This document shows, one piece after another, positions 22,707 to 34,700 of a stretch of 60,287 bases of DNA; positions within the stretch are counted from its first letter, which is position 1; the number at the start of each line of letters is the position of its first letter. The translations under genes and the position numbers were made by a program. The stretch is from Chromera velia. Its lineage: Eukaryota; Sar; Chromeraceae. Under the pieces are notes generated by a model that saw only the letters and a list, made by a program, of their open reading frames with translations, made no database searches and was not told the DNA's origin. The DNA lies in the NCBI GenBank assembly GCA_018398765.1, contig JAHBMJ010005943.1, positions 1-60,287 on the forward strand, given 5' to 3'.

Positions 22707-24449
22707 GGAGGGAGGGAGGGAGGGAGAAAGAGACAGAGACAGAGGCACTAGAAGAGACAGCTAGAGCTCGACAGAGAAATGGATGGGCAGACCTAGAGGC
22801 CGGCAGACACGGCAATCCAGTGCCGATCATGGAATGCATGGCATGATGCACTGGTACCCAGTCATAGAACCAGTCACTGACACCATCTAGACATGGTGTC
22901 CCACACCATCTCTTACATCAAATAATTGTATGTATTGGATATACTAGTGGATATATCGATCATATTGGATCATATATAAACTTACTATTAGAAAAATCAA
23001 TATAGATAAGTAACTAGATAAGTGTAGATAAGTGATTACATATTCAAAGTCATCATATCATACGATTAGAAAATTTTGATTAAAAACTAGTTCCAAGAGA
23101 AACATTTTGCGAGGCATTTCGTTATTGATTGATTGATTGATAGGTTCCGCACTAGGCCTTCGGACGCCTTTCCGCTAATTGTTACTTATTAAATTAGTTT
23201 ATTTATATTTTTTTATCTTATTCTTTGCCTTAAAAAAATTAAATTAACCTTTAAAATTTTGTTATTTTGATTAAAGTTATGTTTAAAATCAAGAGAAAAA
23301 TTTCATAAAACAAAGAGATTTATTTTTTATTATTTTAAAATTATCTAGCTAGGAATACATAGTAGCGTTAGCCGCAACTATAATATAACTTTGTTACATA
23401 TACATAACCCAAAGGGCCATGTTACATTTTATGTGGTACGTAATATAAGCTGAAATGTAAATGTTACGGTTAAGGACGTAATTTATGCAAAGGTATCCTT
23501 ACGTAGGTAGGAAAGCACCTGAACAACAAGTGTTAACTACAAAGTTGAATCAATTGGTTGTAAACTGATTCATAAGTAATCTAGAAACACGGATTTGATG
23601 CAGCAATCGTTGTTTATATAATGTTTAAGTTTAACAGAGCCTAATCAATCGTTCTAATTTAACTGTAGCCGTAAAATGGCACCAACGAAGTCAAGTCAAT
23701 CCACGCCAAGTCGAAGCTTCACGGCCTGCGTGCAAAGCGAGTGCAGGTGATGTGAAAATGCATGCACATACATGCAGTACACACGTCGGATCGATAAAGC
23801 ATGCACAAATGCAATCAGACAGAAAGTACTGCATCAAACTGGCCTATCGATAATTTTTTCAGGCTTTTTTGATTACTAATTTTCGACTATAAACAGTGAA
23901 CAACTTGAGACTAGCACCTAATGTGAGCGTAAATATTGATTTAAACTATTTAAAAACACTACTAAGGCATAGATTCTATAATAAACTTTTTGAAACGTTC
24001 TAAAAATGCATTAAAGCCTAATTTAAAGGCATAAAATAACACAAAAAAATGAGGTTTCTATTAATTAAAAGTGAACCTGTTTTTGAACCTGTTTTTAAAC
24101 CTGATTCAGGTTCATTACTTCGAAGTGAACCTTGAACCTTGAACCTTTTCCTAGCACTAGAACGTACACTGAGACTCCTTCTGTCAATGAGACCACGAGA
24201 TCGAGATCAGATTATTATAAATGAAGCTATAGCCTAGCACTGAGTCGCTCTGACGCTCATGCACGATTCTTTTGTATTGGGAGAGCAATACAGATACCAA
24301 CCGAAATTCGAAATCCGATACCGACCCCCCCTCTGGTACCGAGGTACCGAAAGTACCGAGACTTAACAACACTGAGCTGCTGCGGGCGTTTTTAAGTTTT
24401 GTCGTTGATCTTATTCAGTAGACCTCCAAACTGATGTAGTAGTCTCAAT
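22262..24449. other. AT-rich island between convergent genes
   Basis: 22653-22735 is a microsatellite, (AC)n then (AG)n/(GGGA)n. From 22860 to 24400 the sequence is strongly AT-rich with no supported gene. A GATT run with GATAGGTTCCGC at 23123-23180 is shared with the right end of the window. Short direct repeats of an AACCTG-type word occur at 24076-24150. Confidence 0.6.
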
Positions 24450-24662
24450 CTAATAATAATCCTTCTTCTTCCCCTGTTTTGAAGTCCCACTCCCCCTCTG
24501 CTTCCTCCTCTCCCCCCTCTTGATGGCCCAGCTCCTCTCCCCCCTCCTCTTCCTGGTTCTGGGAGAAGGCCCGGGATCTTTAGAGATGGAGCTCTTCCAG
24601 GCCCCCCTCTCAAGCCAAGAAAGAAAGGATAGATTAGCTATTAGCCAGGAGCTTGGCCACAA
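24450..24662 (-). CDS. Possible basic exon or element fragment
   Basis: A GC-richer patch in the AT-rich island keeps a minus-strand frame open with a strongly basic product (segments KDPGPSPRTRKRRGERSW and RGSGTSKQGKKKDYY, then stop). No partner exon or family was found. It could be a retroelement Gag-like scrap or a lone terminal exon. Confidence 0.2.
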   Translation of the reverse strand: MWPSSWLIANLSFLSWLERGAWKSSISKDPGPSPRTRKRRGERSWAIKRGERRKQRGSGTSKQGKKKDYY

Positions 24663-25137
24663 AACTAAGGTAAGGTGGAGGTGTGTGTTAAGGTGTCATG
24701 ACAGGTAAGTCTCTGTGGTCTGTGCTCAAGTCTGTACAGCTCTAAACAAGTTAATTATCGAAATCTAGATTGAAATTGTTAAAGAGCTTAGTGTAGGTTA
24801 GTGCTAAGTAATTTAGTGGTGCCTGAGAGCACTGTCGCCGTTTTGTCTCATAGAGCTCGCCTCCGCAAATATTTACTCACTCCACACTCTTTGGCTCTAA
24901 AAAGAAATAGTTACAATACCACTGGCAGACTGCTCCTCTCTACTGGACACGCATGCTGACAACGTCAATCAGAAAAAAGAACTTCTAAGCACTTCATTGC
25001 ATGAAAAACGGCTATGCTCAGCTTCCCGGCGCTTTAACCTCCTCTAACCCTTATCAAGAAGCAACGCGGCTTTGCAGAGTGCTGCTTCCGTGTCACGGAC
25101 CGCCGCGGACCCTGTGACTGTGTTCCCCCCCCCCCCC
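24663..25137. other. Intergenic, no gene recognised
   Basis: No supported coding sequence. It ends in a run of C directly at the assembly gap. Confidence 0.5.
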
Positions 25138-25353
25138 NNNNNNNNNNNNNNNNNNNNNNNNNNNNNNNNNNNNNNNNNNNNNNNNNNNNNNNNNNNNNNN
25201 NNNNNNNNNNNNNNNNNNNNNNNNNNNNNNNNNNNNNNNNNNNNNNNNNNNNNNNNNNNNNNNNNNNNNNNNNNNNNNNNNNNNNNNNNNNNNNNNNNNN
25301 NNNNNNNNNNNNNNNNNNNNNNNNNNNNNNNNNNNNNNNNNNNNNNNNNNNNN
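25138..25353. other. Assembly gap (216 N)
   Basis: Unknown bases flanked by poly-C on the left and C-rich sequence on the right. A collapsed GC-rich low-complexity tract is likely. It lies just beyond the 3' end of the acidic-protein gene. Confidence 0.98.
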
Positions 25354-25395
25354 CCCCGCCCCCTCCCGGCATCATTCTGCAGATGCAGTTCTGTC

Positions 25396-26958
25396 TCACA
25401 ATCCATACGCAGCCGTAGCATCGTCCAGTCCTGACTGCAGCTCGGCCGCAGCCCTCCGACTCGCTTCCGCAATCGCGGCGGTGGCTTCCCTCGACTTCTG
25501 GAGTGACGACTCCAGTGCTGCGGGGTCGAGGTCGACTGCCAGAGCCGCAGCTGTGGCGTCGTTGTACCGGGAGGCTTCCTCGCGGTGCCAACGGGGCCTC
25601 AGAGTCCTTTTTCCAAACCCGCTTCTTGCGGGCACTGAGGAAGGCCACACTTTGGGCCCGCGGTGGGCTCTGAGAATGCCCCCACCGGGCCGGCGTACTG
25701 GGCCAGACGGAGTGCTACCCTCTGCACCCCCCTTTCTTCTGTGATGAATCAGGGCTTTGAGGGCTTTGAGAATGTCTGGAGACAGCTGGAGAGACGCGAG
25801 GAAATCGGAGGTACCATCGTCAGGTACAAAATCGTCAGATGAGTCGGGGGCAGACTCGGCATCGGAGTCGGGATCGATGCTGCTTTCTTCTTCTCTCTTT
25901 TTCTGTTCTTCTGTCTCTTCTCCTCCTGCTTCCTCTTGTTCTTTGTCCACTATCCCCTCCCCCTCCTCCTCTTCTTCCTCTTCTTCTTCCACGTCCTCAT
26001 CCTCCTCCTCCTGCTCCCCCTCAGGTCTGTCTCCTCTCTCCTTCCTTCCTCTTTCTTCAACTGCATTCTGCAAGACAGACAGAGGACCTAGTTTCTGGAG
26101 ACTTCCCTTGCGGTTGTCCCACAGCCAGACAGCCGAGTCAACCCCCGTCCCGGCAATGAGGACAGATTCGCCCTCTGCGAGGGTGGACTTCGCACGAGCA
26201 AAACGCTGCGTGCCCGCCTTCTTAACGACCACCTTGACAGGCAAGGTGCATTCGGGGAGACGGAGAAGCTCGGCGGTAGGGAGCAGTTGGAGCTCCGGGC
26301 GCTTCTCAAGCAGCTGCCGCATAAGCTGCCACTTGGACACCTGCAAAGCCACCAGACGGCGACTGGACAGACTCCACCACACCCCGTCCTGATACGCAAC
26401 CTCAAGGGGTGGCACCAGCTCACGGTCTCCGCCTGCACGCTGGAGAGACTGCGTGAGGGTGCCGATCACTCGTGAGCGGTCACTGGCCTCACCGTCTTTG
26501 AAGACCTCTGTGACGTACGAATGAGTCGCACGAAGCATGCTCACGTCGCACCATGCCAAGGATTCCTCAGCCACCTGAGTAGTCAGAGGAGGAACCCCCA
26601 AAAAAGGGGGGGGGTGTTGGAGATCTCTCTGGGAGGATTTGGGCGCGGATGTTTGAGGGGCAGTTGAAGCACTGGTAGCTGTCTCTTCCTTAACCTTGGG
26701 AACGGGCAGAAAGTGCAGCTCCGCCCGCCACGGCCCACTGGAGACGATCTCAGCAGTGCACTTGGCTGCCACGTCGTCAAACTGGTTCGGTGCCTCCGAT
26801 GGAGGTGCGTTACGGATAGACAACTTTGCACGGGCGCATCTAGCGCGTGTCTTCAGGAGGTTCTGCTTCACAGGGTTGGGCAAATGGTCCCAGCAGATGC
26901 CTCCGTGAGCATCTAGAGCACAGGAAATATCTGAGTATGCCAATTTCAACTCTTTCAT
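25396..26958 (-). CDS. Acidic protein with possible ParB-like region, single exon
   Basis: An intronless frame of 520 codons. Residues ~140-215 contain a motif order seen in many algal and alveolate proteins: SMLRATHSYVTEVFKDG, a gap, then PPLEVAYQDGVWWSLSSRRL. This resembles the ParB/sulfiredoxin-like fold (F-DG ... WWSLDNRRL), but the match is weak. Residues ~300-380 are a long Asp/Glu tract. The C-terminus is Ala-rich and helical (ATAAALAVDLDPAALESSLQ). Role unknown; a chromatin- or nucleic-acid-related function is only a guess from the acidic tract. It is divergent from the ankyrin gene. Confidence 0.7.
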   Translation of the reverse strand: MKELKLAYSDISCALDAHGGICWDHLPNPVKQNLLKTRARCARAKLSIRNAPPSEAPNQFDDVAAKCTAEIVSSGPWRAELHFLPVPKVKEETATSASTAPQTSAPKSSQRDLQHPPPFLGVPPLTTQVAEESLAWCDVSMLRATHSYVTEVFKDGEASDRSRVIGTLTQSLQRAGGDRELVPPLEVAYQDGVWWSLSSRRLVALQVSKWQLMRQLLEKRPELQLLPTAELLRLPECTLPVKVVVKKAGTQRFARAKSTLAEGESVLIAGTGVDSAVWLWDNRKGSLQKLGPLSVLQNAVEERGRKERGDRPEGEQEEEDEDVEEEEEEEEEGEGIVDKEQEEAGGEETEEQKKREEESSIDPDSDAESAPDSSDDFVPDDGTSDFLASLQLSPDILKALKALIHHRRKGGAEGSTPSGPVRRPGGGILRAHRGPKVWPSSVPARSGFGKRTLRPRWHREEASRYNDATAAALAVDLDPAALESSLQKSREATAAIAEASRRAAAELQSGLDDATAAYGL

Positions 26959-27744
26959 GCTTGTTCACTTCTTCAGACAGAGACGGGAACGTGAATATAC
27001 AAGTCTCTGATGGAGCCGGGATACGCTCGAAAGAAGTCGCCCAGCAGCTTCTTCAGCCTAGGAATTTCTGCCTGTGAAAAAAAGGAGAAAAACACGGCCA
27101 GCCAGACTGACGTACTGCCCGGTCCGCAATTTGTGAGTCCCTTCGGAAGCTTTGCAAGGGGAGACGGTCGACAATACAAACCTCGGGCGTAGGAGATCGC
27201 ATACAGACACACAGAAGTCTGACTGCAAGGAAAGACCGATAGAAAAATGCATCGATCGAGACGACAGTCGTCTATCGTCGGACCTCAGAGGAGGAGGAGA
27301 ATTGAGGAGACGGGATGCATGCCAGGAGACGGGAAATTTCTCGCTAGAGAAAAGTTGCCGCGGACCCCGGCATGCATGCATGCAGTGACGACCCCGCGCG
27401 GTCGCGTCGAGCGCGGGGCCAGAATCGGGCACAATCGGGATACAATCGGGCCTCTTTAATAAATTCATTCTTCGCTACATGGAGACGGCACTGAGTGTCA
27501 CCGTCGGCATCTAATTCGTGACTTGGTTAGAGAGTTTACTTGGTTATTAATAACACAGGCACTTCAAAATGTCAATGCAGACCATGCTGAAATCGAAACC
27601 GAAACCATGTTGGATCACCTTTGTGAGAACTTGTCAGAACTGACGACATCGTCGATCTGTTTCACGCGCGACAAGCCCGCTTGCCTGTCCTGTTTCTCCT
27701 CCACGTAAACAGATCTTCTTGCCGCCATCCAGCAAAACTGAAAA
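26959..27744. promoter_or_regulatory. Head-to-head intergenic region, acidic protein and ankyrin gene
   Basis: 786 bases between divergent ATGs. It includes a GC-rich stretch with GCATGCATGCATGCAG and a CGCGCGGTCGCG-type palindrome at ~27368-27420. No specific promoter element was recognised. Confidence 0.4.
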
Positions 27745-29121
27745 ATGCAAGGAGTCCGACTTGCAGAAACCATTTTCGATGTCTTCAGGGACGTCCAAAA
27801 TTTTGAGGAGGCAGTTTTTCGGTTTGCCTTTTCCATCAGAGAAAAGAGGGAAGTGCTGACAAAGGTGCTTTGCAAAAACCACGGCATTGACGCCCCCCCT
27901 CCCTCAGAACCCCTCCCTCCCCACGTCCTATCAGAGACGGCGCCTCCAAAGATGGTCTCCGCTCTGAAAGATCTCAGAGAGGTGGCAGAGACGAACCTGC
28001 AAACCCTCAAGAAGGGTGCGCATACTCGACTTGACCAGATGATGAGTGCGTGTTTTCAGATGGACCTCTCCCCTCTTTTCAGTTCAGAGGTCGGCAGAGT
28101 CATCCGTTCTTTTATGCCCACAGATGCCGAGACGCTCGGTAAGGCCGTTGAGTCCTTTGCAGAGAGCGGGGAGACCCAGACTGAGAGGGACGACCTCCTT
28201 CTCTTGCTGAAGGTGGGGGCAGACATCGACGGTCTGCACGAGGGGAAGAGCGCCCTCATTCATGCCGTCTACGCCGGTTCTTTGCAGGCGGTGGAGATCC
28301 TGGTGGAGGCGGGGGCAGACCCAGTGACGAAAGGTGGAGAAGAGAGGTTTAAGGGCTACACAGCTCTGCACTGTGCGTGTTACGAGAGGCGCCCAGATAT
28401 CGTCAGATTTCTTGTCTCTCAAGGGGCAAACGTGAATGCGAAGGACGATACCGACCGGTCGCCCCTTGCATGTGCTGTGTATAAAGGACCGAGAGAGATT
28501 GTTGACTTTCTCCTTGAGAAGGGGGCTGATCTGCACACAACAAATGAGTGCGGTTACTCCCTTCTGCACCAAGCAGCGATAGGGAATCAAAGGGCGATTG
28601 CAGAAATACTCCTTGACAGGGGTCTTGAAGTTGATGTGAGAGATAACGGTCAGCAAACACCGCTTTGTATGACCACAATGTTTTTTGTCCCCGATTCAAA
28701 CCCGGACTATCCTGATGGAATAGTCGTTGACAACGTTGAGGTTGCCGAGCTCCTACTCGATCGGGGTGCAGACCCGAATGCAGCCACGCAGTCCGGGTTC
28801 ACAACTGCAATGGATGCGGCTGAATTTGGAAGTGTGAACGTTCTCAAGCTCGTGATCGACCGCGGTGCCGATGTCCACGCAACAACTCCGGGTGGAAGGA
28901 ATCTTTTGCACTTAGCTGCCACTTGGCCCATCAATAATAAAGGTGGCCGTGTTGCCGAGTCGCTGTGCCCTCATAACAGCAAGCGAGAGATAGCAGAGTT
29001 TCTTGTGGAGAGGGGAATTGACACCTCTGCGCAGTTTAACGGGATGACGGCAGCCCGTCTGGCAGAGTTGGAAGGATTTCAACCAGACTCGCCTTTGAGG
29101 GCATTTTTGGATGGTTTGTAA
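27745..29121 (+). CDS. Ankyrin-repeat protein, single exon
   Basis: 458 codons without introns. Residues 1-130 are non-repetitive and helical. From about residue 150 to 440 there are seven to eight ankyrin repeats recognisable by the TALHCA / LLxxGAD pattern: SALIHAVYAGSLQAVEILVE, YTALHCACYERRPDIVRFLV, SPLACAVYKGPREIVDFLLE, YSLLHQAAIGNQRAIAEILL, a longer diverged repeat, then ATTPGGRNLLHLAATWP and a last half-repeat. Ankyrin arrays bind other proteins. No enzymatic domain or membrane segment is present, so partner and role cannot be predicted. The lack of introns among intron-rich neighbours might reflect retroposition. Confidence 0.88.
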   Translation: MQGVRLAETIFDVFRDVQNFEEAVFRFAFSIREKREVLTKVLCKNHGIDAPPPSEPLPPHVLSETAPPKMVSALKDLREVAETNLQTLKKGAHTRLDQMMSACFQMDLSPLFSSEVGRVIRSFMPTDAETLGKAVESFAESGETQTERDDLLLLLKVGADIDGLHEGKSALIHAVYAGSLQAVEILVEAGADPVTKGGEERFKGYTALHCACYERRPDIVRFLVSQGANVNAKDDTDRSPLACAVYKGPREIVDFLLEKGADLHTTNECGYSLLHQAAIGNQRAIAEILLDRGLEVDVRDNGQQTPLCMTTMFFVPDSNPDYPDGIVVDNVEVAELLLDRGADPNAATQSGFTTAMDAAEFGSVNVLKLVIDRGADVHATTPGGRNLLHLAATWPINNKGGRVAESLCPHNSKREIAEFLVERGIDTSAQFNGMTAARLAELEGFQPDSPLRAFLDGL

Positions 29122-29562
29122 CATGGTGGGGGTGCATGAGGGTTTAGGAAGAGAAGCATTCGACCCATGACGGTGAGGGGAACCAGCAGAAGGGGGGGCG
29201 CGACACTGCGGCAACAGGGAGTTGTCTTGGGAGTTGTGGGGATTGAGCTTTGAAAGAGACGTGCAATGATTGCAGTCTCGGTAGCCATCAAACCAGCCTT
29301 AGCCTCAGTTTAACGGTAGCGCTACCGGTGACGTGAACCACGTGCATTTTAGTATGATTCTAGATATGATTTTACCGTGTCTGCGAAACTTGTTTTGTAG
29401 ACTTCCAAAGTTCCACTTAGAGCTAACATTTTTTAAATATATGTAATATATATTATGTATGAATTTTTGAAGGACTGATGAAGGTTAACTTCCCGTAAAT
29501 TATAGAATAAACTAGAAAATGATATTCATAGTGCTTTATGCAACCGCTGTGCTTGTATAACC
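29122..29562. other. Intergenic, becoming AT-rich
   Basis: No gene supported. Composition shifts from balanced to AT-rich at about 29300. Confidence 0.5.
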
Positions 29563-30094
29563 ACACTGTGCTGTTAGGAGTAACTACCGGCCCTTCTCAG
29601 AAAGCTTTTGGTTATCATCAAATTGGTAACCAAAACTTGGTAACTAGGGAGGGTTGAGGGGATTACCACTACCACGGTAATCTGGGTGTATCTGCCTACA
29701 AATATGTTGCATCCAGATCTAATTGATTCTAATATAGGAGAAACGCATCTTCAAAAACTGTGTACGAGTACAGTACAACGTAAAAAAGATCATTTTTAAA
29801 CTTTTTTTGTCTAAATTGTTTTTATAATATCAAGAACTTAACTTTAACTTACATATACTTACACATATTTCTAGATATAAGAGAACTTTACAATAAATCT
29901 ATCCAAGTCTTTACTACTCGATTTATTCACTAATTTGTTTTGCTTAAAAGAACGATTACCACTGTTTTGGTTACCGAAACAACGGTAATCAATCTGACTC
30001 TTCAGGATTACCGTAACTATGAAAATGGTTACCGAGCGGCCTAACGGCCGCTTTGGTAACCAAACTAAGTTGGTTACTCCTAACAGCACAGTGT
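29563..30094. mobile_element. Non-autonomous TIR element (MITE-like), 532 bp
   Basis: A perfect 22-base inverted repeat, ACACTGTGCTGTTAGGAGTA plus AC, occurs at 29563-29584 and inverted at 30073-30094. TGTATAA flanks both sides within a base or two (left 29554-29560, right ~30096-30102), a likely ~7-base target-site duplication. The interior is AT-rich, encodes nothing, and contains many GGTAACC/GGTAATC words. One GGTTACC pair flanks a near-palindrome (CGGCCTAACGGCCG). Confidence 0.7.
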
Positions 30095-30495
30095 ATGTAT
30101 AATTAAACTTAGTCATAGACCCAAATTGGTAATTAAATTTATTATTAACTTAAACTTTCAATATCATTCTATTTCTAAGTCATTTTTTCGAAAATTAGCG
30201 TGTTTTTCTGCAAAAGTCCTCTTTTACTGGCTTTTGTGTTGCCATTTAACGTCGCTAAGCTAGACGCTGCTGAGACATGCACTGCAACAGTGACTTACAT
30301 CGGTCTTCTCTTGGTATAGGTCAATACAGCGAAGGATCCCCATACCCGTACATTCGCAGGGCCGGTGAGGGAAACGGAACTGCAATCAACATGAACATAT
30401 TAGTATGTGTAGCTGTTCGGACAGTCACGTCTGAAAAACAAACGAGGCGATTGGAGCCTGATCTCCCAGACACGCATGCAAGCCATGATTGGCTT
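30095..30495. other. Intergenic downstream of TDP1
   Basis: AT-rich to about 30250, then balanced. No gene supported. Confidence 0.5.
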
Positions 30496-31701
30496 TCACT
30501 TAAAGAGAAGTGCAGAAGCAGATGTGGTGTTTGATTGCCAGACATAAGGGCAGATGTACGGGCATGCTGAAAAAGGTGGATAAGCAATATTCCGGGCAAA
30601 CGGTTATGAAACGTTCCATCAGAACCGACGCGCCGAGGGGAAGGGAAGGGAAGGGAAGGGAAGAGAGAGACAGAAACCCCCCTGACACCTCTGCATGGAC
30701 GTCGAGTGAGGACTCACATCCCCAACAATCGGCCTGTCTTCGGGGGTCGCTACAGTTCCATGGTTCATCTGCATGCATGCACGAACGAACGGGGATTGAG
30801 TGACGGGGCGGGAGGGAGGGAGACATAAGGAGAGGATCGAGAGAAAAAGAGGGAACGTACAAGGCCAGAACAGGGTGCATGTACTCTCATCTCACTGGAC
30901 AATGCAGATGAACGAATCTCTCAAAATCTTTCCCTAAAGGAAACTCCGGGGAGCCTCAGGGTTTCACTAGAGAACAATTGAGGCAAATGCTGCATCAGAG
31001 AACGTGCTGCAGAGAATCATCACACCGACGCACGCACCTGAGCTCTTGTACGGACTCGGCGGTACTGGATAGGGAAGGGGCAGGAAGAAAACCCGAGTTT
31101 CGCTTCCCTCCCCTTCCATTGCACGGTGGTCATCCGACTGCAGACTGTGGACAGACTTCAGAGGCAACAGTTCTGGTGACACAGAGGCATCCACAGCATC
31201 AGAACGTAACCGCCACTCAAACCTTCCCCATGTCCCCCCTTCTCGATTCACACAGCCCGATGGGCGCACACAGGGCTCGACAATGGATAGGGTCGAGGGA
31301 GAGAAGAAGACCCCGAGCTCGAAACTCCGAATAAAAAGCTGAGAACCTTGCAGCTGCAACTCCCCCCAGGCTGCCTTGGACAGATTGTGAGAGCCCACGT
31401 ACACCCACGAACCTCCAACACCGGCGGAGTGCCTTCCAGAGGACTCAGCGGACGATGCTGAAGGAGGCGCAGAAGAAGAAGAAGAGGAAGAGGAAGAGGA
31501 AGAGGTTGACACGCCTGTCAGGGAAGAAGGAACTGTTTGGTCTCTCTCTCTCTTTCGGAAGAAGACTCCGAATGTTTTGATGTGGGGCATAGCTGTCTCT
31601 CTGAGAGACCACAGAGATGGGGCCTCTCTCCCTCCTCCGGTTGCGGAGTCGTGTGAAGAGCCCTGGCCGGAGTCCTTCCACCTGCAGAGGATCGACTGGA
31701 G

Positions 31702-31772
<71 letters not shown>

Positions 31773-34700
31773 TTCACGCAGACACGGGTTGGAGGGGTTT
31801 GGGGAGGGAGAACGAGGAAGGAAAGAGAAGGGAAAAGGGGATACGGAAGAGACCTCATTCGTTTAATGAATCAAGGGGTGAAAAGGAACGGGGCGGGAAA
31901 ATCACACCATCATTATTTTCTGTGAAGCGGTTGCGATGCAATCGTGTCCGACACAGAATGTCCCCTTTCTTGCTTGCACATTTCATCGCAGATTCCATTG
32001 GCTTAATCGGGTGTGTGTGAGAAAGACAGAGAGAGCACTTGATCTTCTCTGTCGACTTCCTTTCTCTTCTGCCTACCCTCAAGAAAGGCCGCCCCTCCCA
32101 ATTCTTTTTGGGGATAGGAATGCTCTCCCCTGCCGCCCATCCCTCCACAGAAGTTCGCACATCCTCTACAGTGGGCAGAACAAGAGAGAGGGGTGCAGGG
32201 GGGCCAGGGGGGGAAGAAGAGGACGCGCTTGTCTTCCCCAGGCTCCTGTTCAGGTTTCCTCGCATAGCACCTGAACGACCGCACACAGACAGACACACAG
32301 ACCAAGACGGGGAAGGAAGAGACAGCTAGCTAAAAGAAGATGTCAGTCCTACAAACACCGGGAGCGGCAGAAACATCAGCAGCCCCCCGGACAATGTACG
32401 GAAGGAACACAAACGCAGACAGGCATTGCAGAAGTCCATTTGGGAGGACCTAACTGCATGCGCTGCCAAAGAGATGCCGAGCCCTGCAGACAATTTTGAC
32501 CCCCTGTCCCCTCTACCCACACCAACGAGTGACAGAAGACGCCCCCAACAACTAACAAGAACAGTCGCTCTCACCAACTCACAGCAGAAGTCCGCCATCC
32601 ACTTTTCGTTTAGGGACCCCATGGAAGAGAACTGAGCGAGCGCAAACATGTCACCAGCACCAAAGGATGAGGAAGAAGAAGGGGCTCTCTGGGGATGTAC
32701 CTGCCCCCCCCTCTCCCTATCTCTCTGTACAAGTGCAGAAAGACGAAGAATGCCAAAATCCAACCCCCCCCCGGTTCCCCCCTGTGTCATCCCTCCAGAC
32801 CCAGCAGACAAAACCACCCGATGTCTCCCAGGCACAGAGGGAACGAGGGAGCATGCCACTGTGGAGAAATCAAACCTCCGCAGCGTCTCTGCCCACCCTG
32901 CATGCTCTACAACCGCCCCCCCCGCCCTCTTCACGAAACCCTCCAACAGACCCAAAAATTCCCTCCCCCGTCTCTCAGCTTCCTGCACGATGGATGGACA
33001 CAGAGGCCTCTCCCCTCCGTCTCTCGACAAAGACGCAGACCACAGAGGAAAGTCCTGAACCCACAATCCTGCAACGCCATGCATCATCCATCCATCCATC
33101 CATCCATCCATCCATCCATCCATTCAGCCAAAAAAATATAATCAGAAGGCCTGCGCACAGACACTAATTCAAGTAGTGATCGGCTCAAACAGAACAGATG
33201 CCCAGTTTTGCGTTCACTCAAAGGTGTGTCAGAAGGGATGATGGCAGACAGAAGTAATAATAGCAACCATCCACCCTCGTCCTCTATCTGTTGCTGAAGC
33301 GTTGTTCAGCCGAGGATTTGAGATGAGCAAACGAGAAGCCGTTTTCCTGCTTTTCGTGGAGTGGGTTGAAAGTTGTAGACACAAAGGCGAACGATTTGTC
33401 CCTCCCCATGTGTTAGCCTAAGACAAAAAATCAGACTCGTGTCGACACCGTCTCGTCACCGTCCGTTCATGCATATGGCTCATGTTCCTGTTCCATTCCG
33501 CTCTGCCCGACCCTGATTCTTCCGCCACCAATCAGGAGAGACGTAGTTCGCAGTGAAGATTCCCACCCGAAGCATCTCCCCTCCCCTCCTCCTTCCACTT
33601 CCCTGTGAGTCCCTGAGTCGATACTTCAGAATGGCCACCTGCAGGCTCGCAACCACACTCGCTCTGAGCGTCTCATCAGGGATGTTCGTCAGGGCCACTT
33701 GCATGCTTGGCGCCCGAATGGCAAGCCCCCGGGCAATCGGAGAAAAGGTGTTGAACCGGACAGCTTCACAAAGACCCCACAAGGGCAACCAACCAGACGA
33801 CCGGAACGAACGCACGCCGTTCTTTTTTGTCTTTGATGTGCAGAAAGCAGTGCCAGAAAGAATAAAAAACCACAGAGAGAAAGACAAAGCGACGTACGTA
33901 CAGACAAAGGCAAACCTTCGGATGAAAAGTTCCGTAAACCTCGCAGGGAGGGGCCCGAAGAGAGAATGCGGACCCCTTCCGCTCGTTTAACTTCTTTGCC
34001 CACCCTTCCAAAGTCTGGGCGCTGTCTCCTGCAAGCACGCACACGAGAGGAGGGCGCGGGGGGATCACCTGCTCGCTCGAGAGGTGGTTTCCCTTGATCA
34101 GACATCCTGTCGAATGCAAGTTATACCTGCAAGCAGCCCTATTTGAGACGCCTTCCCCAGTCGCTCCATGACAAGCACGCGCGCACTCACAGACATGCAC
34201 GCATCCCCATCGCCCCGTGGCTCGATCTCTGAAGGGCTCCCTCCCGAGTCCCCTTGCCTGCCTGCCTCCTCACTGTCTGTCTGAGATCTGCCTGCTGACC
34301 GACCCTTGTGACCATGAAGAAGAATCACCCGGGGAGACCTCAGAAGGCAGGGGCACTGCGGGGAAGGGAAGAATACCCCCGAGGGAGGAAGAAACAGCGC
34401 ATGCTTGTGAGGGGCTTGAAAGGTAGAGGCCACACGCCTTGAACATGGCTTTATGCCCATGCACACATGTACACAGAGAGCAGAAGACAGGTAGAGTAGA
34501 CGAGAGAACGAGTAGGACGGAAGGGGAGAAGAGCAACCGGAGAAGTGACTCCTCAACTGATAGAGCTACGCAAAAGTTGACAGACAGGCAGAGGCATAAA
34601 AGAAGAAATCGCCAGGCGTTTCTTTTGTTCGTGTTCTCCACCTTCTCTCCCTCCTTTTCTTTTAATACCCATCAAATCTTGCGTGCACCCTCTCGTCCTC

